From Phelpsiimicrobium sp043802125 (GTDB taxonomy: Bacteria; Omnitrophota; Gorgyraeia; Velamenicoccales; Velamenicoccaceae), in assembly GCA_043802125.1 (NCBI GenBank), contig JAZDLG010000055.1, forward strand, positions 1-9,005: a stretch of DNA of 9,005 bases. Direction: 5' to 3'. Both the position numbers and the translations under genes were made by a program. Below the pieces are notes generated by a model that saw nothing but the letters and a program-made list of their open reading frames with translations, was not told the origin of the DNA and did not search any database. Numbering within the stretch: the first letter of the stretch is position 1; each line of letters begins with the position of its first letter. Shown one piece after another: positions 5,260 to 9,005 of this stretch.

Positions 5260-5764
5260 TTTTTTTGATTAAGGCGGCGAGCTTGAAGACAGCTGCCTTG
5301 ACTTCGCGGGAGACGGGTTTGCCGAATTTAAGCGTCTTTGGCTGGATGCCGACTAAGATGACTTCACAGCCAAGCTCTGAGTTTAGATAGCGCGCCAGGA
5401 TATTCAAGGGGAGCTGGTGGGTGGTGAACATAATACCCTCTATGCGGTCAGGCTCTATGACTTCTATCGCGCCCGCCCTTTTGCCCATCTGGGCCGCATC
5501 AACTATGATAAGGTGGGTCGGTTTAAGGCGCCTGACCTCGCCGGTCATGTTTTCAGGAGCGGTTGAGCCAAAGACGACTTTCAGACAAGATTTAAGACGG
5601 CTGGCAACAAGCATGCCTGCCGCGTCATCTCCTCTTAGATCGGAACCTACGCCAAGGAGAACTACTCGCTTCGCTCGCTTCGTGCGCTTCGCGCACTTTG
5701 TTCGCTTCGCGCACTTTGCGGTTTCTAATTTATTTCTTAGGATTGTTTCCAGGGGTTGGGCCAT
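5240..5764 (-). CDS. hycI: [NiFe]-hydrogenase maturation protease (HycI family, peptidase M52)
   Basis: The core from residue 34 matches HycI: VVLLGVGSDLRGDDAAG (34-50), TAPENMTGEVRRLKPTHLIIVDA (68-90) and TTHQLPLN (114-121). The expected nickel-contacting residues are Asp46 or Asp47, Asp89 and His116. The enzyme removes the C-terminal tail of the hydrogenase large subunit after nickel insertion. A suitable substrate, with a 49-residue tail, is encoded two genes upstream. The ATG at 5764 overlaps the ferredoxin gene by 35 bases. It is the only standard start I see before the core, but it adds about 33 residues absent from HycI, including a basic repeat (KCAKRT KCAKRT KRAKR) encoded by 18-bp tandem units. 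The last residues TEVS come from another repeat block. The length of 174 is slightly above the family's usual 150-160. Confidence 0.93.
   Translation of the reverse strand: MAQPLETILRNKLETAKCAKRTKCAKRTKRAKRVVLLGVGSDLRGDDAAGMLVASRLKSCLKVVFGSTAPENMTGEVRRLKPTHLIIVDAAQMGKRAGAIEVIEPDRIEGIMFTTHQLPLNILARYLNSELGCEVILVGIQPKTLKFGKPVSREVKAAVFKLAALIKKILTEVS
5666..5716 (-). repeat. In-frame 18-bp tandem repeat in the protease gene
   Basis: About 2.8 copies of an 18-bp unit (minus strand AAGTGCGCGAAGCGAACA-like) encode KCAKRT, KCAKRT and KRAKR. Copies 1 and 2 differ at two positions; the third has diverged further. The block lies just after the ferredoxin gene's stop and just before the conserved first strand of the protease, making a strongly basic extension of 17 residues. 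Confidence 0.8.
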
Positions 5765-6113
5765 AAATGATCTTCAGCGACTTTTTATCCAATTGGGCGA
5801 GCTCAACGTCCCTGGTAGCTTCAAGGGCTTTCTTCATGCACGAATCCACGCACTGCGCGCAATATATGCAGCGGGATAGGTCTATCTCGCATTCAAACTG
5901 CTTGTCTGCTACGGGGCCTACGGGGCGTATCTCAATGGCGTTCGTCGGGCAATCTCTCATGCACAATTTGCAGCCAATGCATTTTTCCGGATGGAAAAGA
6001 AGTTTGCCCCTGAAATTGAGAGGCATATCAAGTTTTTCAACAGGGTATAATACGGTCGCGGGCTTCTTAAAAAAATTACGCAAGACCTCGCGTGTCATTT
6101 TACCTATCTTCAT
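5730..6113 (-). CDS. Hydrogenase iron-sulfur subunit with two [4Fe-4S] clusters (EchF/HycF/MbhN/NuoI-like)
   Basis: The 127-residue protein has two CX2CX2CX3C motifs: Cys45-48-51-55 (CIGCKLCMRDCP) and Cys82-85-88-92 (CIYCAQCVDSC). Each binds a [4Fe-4S] cluster. The N-terminal part (PVEKLDMPLNFRGKLLFHPEKC) is typical of NuoI-type subunits, which sit on the cytoplasmic arm and carry electrons from reduced ferredoxin toward the small subunit. The ATG overlaps the stop of the NuoH-like gene (ATGA), with GGGAG ten bases upstream as ribosome site. The 3' end overlaps the protease gene by 35 bases. The C-terminus (KIIYGPTPGNNPKK) has no further motif. Confidence 0.93.
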   Translation of the reverse strand: MKIGKMTREVLRNFFKKPATVLYPVEKLDMPLNFRGKLLFHPEKCIGCKLCMRDCPTNAIEIRPVGPVADKQFECEIDLSRCIYCAQCVDSCMKKALEATRDVELAQLDKKSLKIIYGPTPGNNPKK

Positions 6114-7051
6114 GGCGTAAGGACTCCCTTAAGGATAAGGTTGAAGAGCAGCTGTAAAATAGCCAGCGGCACTAAATACTTCCAGCAAAAATTTATCATC
6201 TGGTCAATGCGCAGACGCGCTACTACGGCGCGGCATAACGACAATATGGCAATAATGCCTAAAACTTTCGCGATATAAATGAAAGATGCCGGTAAGAGCG
6301 GCAACCCCATGCCGAACGGCAGGAATACGGCAGCAAGCAATGAAGCGCCCGCCACCATTTCTACGTTTAAGGTCAATTTTAAAATAGCGAGCAGCCTGCC
6401 GCTATATTCAGTAAAGACCCCGGCCACGATCTCCGTCTCAGCCTCGGGTATATCAAAAGGCACTTTTTCCAATTTCCCCAAGAGCGCTACGATGGCGACG
6501 CCAAAACCGACTATGTTAAACAACCAATACCCGGGATGTGCCCCGTAAAAATGTATCATATCCGACAAAGACCACGTGTCAGCTAAAACAGCCGGCGCTA
6601 ATATTCCCATGAAAAGAGGCACTTCATAAGCGAACATCTGCGTCAGGCAACGGACAGAACCTATCCTGGCGAATAAAGACGTTGAATACCACCCGCCGAT
6701 AAAAAAAGCAAGGGTCGGGATGGTCAAAAGATATAATACGACAATGACATCGCCGTTAAAGGAATAAAGGGAGTGGGGCGTGGCAAGCGGCGTAAAAAGA
6801 AACGCTGTCACGGCCGCTGTCAGCGCAAAGAGCGGCACAGTCTCAAACATCGCCTTATTCGCGTCGCAGGGAACAACGTCCTCTTTAGCCAACAACTTAA
6901 TGAAGTCTGCCAGCGGCTGAAACCATGGCGGCCCTACCCTGTTCTGCAGCCGCGCGTAGATCTTGCGGTCTATAAACTCGGCGGCTAAACCAAAAAGGCT
7001 CACAAATAAAAAACCCGGGAATACAAGGATCAAAAAAAGCGGCTCCACCAT
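6110..7051 (-). CDS. Hydrogenase membrane subunit, NuoH-like (EchB/HycD/MbhM)
   Basis: The 313-residue protein is strongly hydrophobic with about eight membrane helices, as in NuoH. Family motifs are clear: ARLQNRVGPPWFQPLADFIKL (33-53), EKVPFDIPEAETEIVAG (195-211), EYSGR (215-219) and ARLRIDQ (278-284). This subunit anchors the hydrogenase arm to the membrane and contains the acidic loop that couples redox chemistry to ion transport in complex I and group 4 hydrogenases. The ATG overlaps the large subunit's stop by one base (TAATG), with AGAGAGG about 11 bases before it, so translational coupling is likely. At the other end it overlaps the ferredoxin subunit (ATGA). I prefer the Mbh or Ech reading over complex I because the neighbouring large subunit keeps nickel ligands. 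Confidence 0.94.
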   Translation of the reverse strand: MVEPLFLILVFPGFLFVSLFGLAAEFIDRKIYARLQNRVGPPWFQPLADFIKLLAKEDVVPCDANKAMFETVPLFALTAAVTAFLFTPLATPHSLYSFNGDVIVVLYLLTIPTLAFFIGGWYSTSLFARIGSVRCLTQMFAYEVPLFMGILAPAVLADTWSLSDMIHFYGAHPGYWLFNIVGFGVAIVALLGKLEKVPFDIPEAETEIVAGVFTEYSGRLLAILKLTLNVEMVAGASLLAAVFLPFGMGLPLLPASFIYIAKVLGIIAILSLCRAVVARLRIDQMINFCWKYLVPLAILQLLFNLILKGVLTP

Positions 7052-8289
7052 TAATGTTTTATCCTCTCTAAAAGCCGCTTGTTGAGCCCTGTGAAATCAA
7101 TACCCCTGCTCTTATACCATGATATGCCGTATGAACGAAGCGTGGGCCAGTCAATCGTCTCAGTATTTTTATTTTTACCCGCGTAGCGTAATGAGACCGC
7201 CCTGTCTGTGCATGAAAAACAAGGATCAATAGCCGCGACCACGATGGGCATATCAGCTAAAAATCTGTCCTTTAACATGTGTTTCACAGCCTGGACATTG
7301 GCTAAGGTCGGGGCCCTCACTTTCACCCGCTCGGGCTTCTCTGAGCCGTTGGCCTTAACAAAGTGCACGTTCTCGCCGCGCGGAGCTTCATAACGGCCCA
7401 AGGCCTCACCTGACGGTATCTTGCGCGGGGCCTTTACAATCACAGGGCCCTGAGGCATATTTTTAACGGCCTGGCGGATTATCTTATAAGATTCCATGAG
7501 CTCTTTTAAACGCACGACAGTGCGGCCATAGACGTCGCAATGGTCGTCGGTAATGACAGCAAAAGAAAGTTCCGCGTAAGCCGCGTAAGGATCGTCGCGC
7601 CTTACGTCGTAATCAACGCCTGAAGCGCGCGCTGTCGGCCCGACAGCATCAAGCTTTAACGCGGCTTCGCGCGAAAGCACTCCCACGCCTGACAACCTCT
7701 TGATAATAGTCGTCTCCTGCGTGCCTATTTCAATGTAATACTTGGTCCTCTCTTCCAAAATATCCATGGCAACTAACACGTCTTTGCCCTGATCTGAGGT
7801 GATATCGCGCCTGACTCCGCCGATAGTGTTCATGCCGTAATTGACGCGGTTGCCGGTCAATGCGGCTAAAATATCCATCACGATTTCCCGGTCCCGCCAC
7901 GTGTACATAAGCAACGTATCAAAACCTATTTCGTGGCCTGCCACGCCCAGCCATAGTAGGTGGCTGTGCACGCGCTCCAATTCTCCGACAAGAGTGCGGA
8001 TATAACGCGCGCGCATTGGAATATCTAAGCCGGCTATCTCTTCCACAGCCTGGACAAAACAAGTGGAGTGGGAATGAGAACAGATGCCGCATACGCGTTC
8101 AATAAGATAGAGGCCCTGTATATAGGTCCTCTCCTCGCAGGCCTTTTCTATGCCGCGATGGTTATATCCGAGCCTAATGTCCACGCCCATTATCTTTTCG
8201 CCTTTAAGCGCCAGGCTAAAACCTTCGGGCTCTTTTAAAGCCGGATGCTGCGGGCCTATGGGTATTTTAAATTTATTTTTATCAGGCAC
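7051..8289 (-). CDS. Group 4 energy-converting [NiFe]-hydrogenase large (catalytic) subunit
   Basis: The 412-residue NuoD-family protein keeps both nickel-binding motifs: N-terminal ERVCGICSHSHS with Cys67 and Cys70, and C-terminal DPCFSCTDR with Cys357 and Cys360. True complex I NuoD proteins lack these, so this is a hydrogenase reducing protons or oxidising H2. After Arg363, the expected cleavage position by analogy with HycE, 49 residues remain (364-412). This is a precursor tail for the protease encoded downstream. Unlike HycE it is not fused to a NuoC-like domain, which here is a separate gene, as in Ech and Mbh. The start is GTG, supported by AAGGAGGA four bases before it, the best ribosome site in the operon. 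The 28-base gap from the preceding gene is the largest between the hydrogenase genes seen. Confidence 0.96.
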   Translation of the reverse strand: MPDKNKFKIPIGPQHPALKEPEGFSLALKGEKIMGVDIRLGYNHRGIEKACEERTYIQGLYLIERVCGICSHSHSTCFVQAVEEIAGLDIPMRARYIRTLVGELERVHSHLLWLGVAGHEIGFDTLLMYTWRDREIVMDILAALTGNRVNYGMNTIGGVRRDITSDQGKDVLVAMDILEERTKYYIEIGTQETTIIKRLSGVGVLSREAALKLDAVGPTARASGVDYDVRRDDPYAAYAELSFAVITDDHCDVYGRTVVRLKELMESYKIIRQAVKNMPQGPVIVKAPRKIPSGEALGRYEAPRGENVHFVKANGSEKPERVKVRAPTLANVQAVKHMLKDRFLADMPIVVAAIDPCFSCTDRAVSLRYAGKNKNTETIDWPTLRSYGISWYKSRGIDFTGLNKRLLERIKH

Positions 8290-8317
8290 AAATCCTCCTT
8301 AACTTTGCCTTACAAAA

Positions 8318-8776
8318 TTAATCTTTTGGTTTCCAGTCTTTGCGCAGAGGAAATTCATCACTCGGCCAATCATCCGTCAAAGGATAACGGTTCCCCGCAG
8401 GTAACCCTTCTACCTTGGCGCCCAACAGGTCTACGAGCTCTCTTTCATAACACTCCGCGCCCGGGAATATCGGCGTTATCGTTTCAATCACCGGGTTATT
8501 CTTAGGCACACTCACTTTTATATTCAATATAATGCCGCCTGTGTGCGCCAGGTGATAAACGAAACTTAAAACCTCTCCCTCATCAAGCCCTGTTATAGTG
8601 CACAGGTGGGCAAATGCCTGTTTGGTTACGATATATTCAAGCACTTTCGCAAAATGATCTCGGCCAACCTCCATAAAAATACGCCTGGGGCGCGTAATGA
8701 CTACCTTGCCTTTCAGATGATCAAATTGGCTCTCTAAACCCTGCTTGATCGTTTCTTCATTCACCATAGTCGTCAC
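8318..8776 (-). CDS. Hydrogenase NuoC-like 30-kDa subunit (EchD/MbhK-like)
   Basis: The 152-residue protein carries the NuoC signature near its end: YERELVDLLGAKVEGLP (110-126), RYPLTDDWP (130-138) and a final PLRKDW (143-148). It bridges the small and large subunits in the peripheral arm and carries no cofactor in known relatives. I chose GTG at 8776 because AGAGG lies about seven bases before it. The alternative is the in-frame ATG three codons later (8767), which is 15 bases from that site. The gene begins one base after the small subunit's stop. Separate NuoC-like and NuoD-like genes distinguish this cluster from formate hydrogenlyase HycE. Confidence 0.92.
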   Translation of the reverse strand: MTTMVNEETIKQGLESQFDHLKGKVVITRPRRIFMEVGRDHFAKVLEYIVTKQAFAHLCTITGLDEGEVLSFVYHLAHTGGIILNIKVSVPKNNPVIETITPIFPGAECYERELVDLLGAKVEGLPAGNRYPLTDDWPSDEFPLRKDWKPKD

Positions 8777-8777
8777 T

Positions 8778-9005
8778 TTAGACCTCTAAGCTTTTCAATA
8801 GTTTGACCACAGCATCCATGATGGCCTTTGGCCCGGCCGGACAACCCGGGATATATGCCGAGACCGGAATAACCTGATCTATGCCTGATTTGACATTATA
8901 ACAGCCTTTGAAAACCCCTCCTGAACACGAGCATGTACCTACCGCGATGACGAACTTAGGCTCTGCCATCTGTTCATAAACGCGGACAAGGCGGTCCTGG
9001 ACCTG
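8778..9005 (-). CDS. Hydrogenase small subunit, NuoB-like (EchC/MbhJ), C-terminal part only
   Basis: The frame is open to the right edge, so only the last 75 residues are present and the ATG at 8969 is internal. From the edge, VAVGTC-like IAVGTCSCSGGVF (20-32) and YIPGCPAGPKAI (51-62) match the conserved GTCA-SGG and PGCPP segments of NuoB and [NiFe] small subunits. Cys25 and Cys55 are the likely ligands of the proximal [4Fe-4S] cluster; the remaining two would lie outside. Two further cysteines (Cys27, Cys35) are present. This subunit passes electrons from the ferredoxin-like subunit to the nickel-iron centre. The stop lies one base before the next gene's GTG start. Confidence 0.92.
   Translation of the reverse strand, partial: QVQDRLVRVYEQMAEPKFVIAVGTCSCSGGVFKGCYNVKSGIDQVIPVSAYIPGCPAGPKAIMDAVVKLLKSLEV

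Noticed and set aside
5666..5716. Tandem repeats as a CRISPR array
   Set aside because: The units are directly adjacent without spacers and lie in frame within a coding region; no cas genes are near.
5421..5879. Plus-strand open frame of about 150 codons
   Set aside because: It is antisense to the maturation protease and ferredoxin genes, both of which have unmistakable family motifs.
7051..8289. Respiratory complex I (NuoD) rather than hydrogenase
   Set aside because: Both nickel-ligand CxxC motifs are present and a tail-cleaving protease gene is in the operon, which complex I does not need.
8383..8410. LPAG in the NuoC-like subunit as another palindrome insertion
   Set aside because: It sits at the conserved family position before RYPL-DDWP, and its DNA is not palindromic.

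Overview
The window (about 9 kb, GC close to 50%) looks like chromosomal DNA of an uncultivated, probably anaerobic, Gram-negative-type bacterium. The sequence itself shows a group 4 energy-converting [NiFe]-hydrogenase cluster, a lone PilT-type ATPase, several two-component proteins, and short palindromic or tandem repeats placed at gene ends. From memory only, this mixture resembles Omnitrophota or similar candidate phyla; that assignment is a guess.

Layout. Bases 1-1628 (+): the 3' part of a protein with two tandem receiver domains, which runs off the left edge, then a receiver-GGDEF protein whose start overlaps the preceding stop (TAATG). Bases 1625-2005: no protein gene. This stretch holds a perfect inverted repeat acting as a likely terminator, two related ~55-nt self-complementary hairpin repeats with a hairpin-rich spacer, a tRNA-Leu(GAG) on the minus strand, and a terminator hairpin for the next gene. 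Bases 2006-3052 (-): pilT. Bases 3115-3420 (+): a small exported protein, divergent from pilT. Bases 3490-5131 (-): a membrane histidine kinase and a single-domain response regulator in overlapping order. Bases 5240-9005 (-): a tightly packed hydrogenase operon read right to left. It contains the small subunit (cut by the right edge), a NuoC-like subunit, the [NiFe] large subunit, a NuoH-like membrane subunit, a two-cluster ferredoxin subunit and a HycI-type maturation protease.

How the genes fit together. The large subunit keeps all four nickel-binding cysteines and carries a 49-residue C-terminal tail. The last gene of the operon encodes the protease family that removes such tails. The order NuoB-, NuoC-, NuoD-, NuoH-, NuoI-like matches mbhJKLMN of archaeal membrane-bound hydrogenases, so this is most likely a ferredoxin-dependent, ion-pumping, H2-evolving complex whose antiporter-like subunits would lie beyond the right edge. 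The kinase/regulator pair follows the hydrogenase genes on the same strand but has its own candidate promoter. The left part (receivers, GGDEF, PilT) is a separate signalling/surface-motility neighbourhood.

The most unusual features are repeats that have become coding sequence. One is a 20-bp palindrome encoding the last residues of the double-receiver protein. Others are 18-bp tandem repeats encoding a basic N-terminal extension of the protease, and a second tandem repeat block encoding its last four residues. The paired ~55-nt hairpins next to the tRNA show a compensatory base-pair change and may be a structured RNA or a small mobile repeat.
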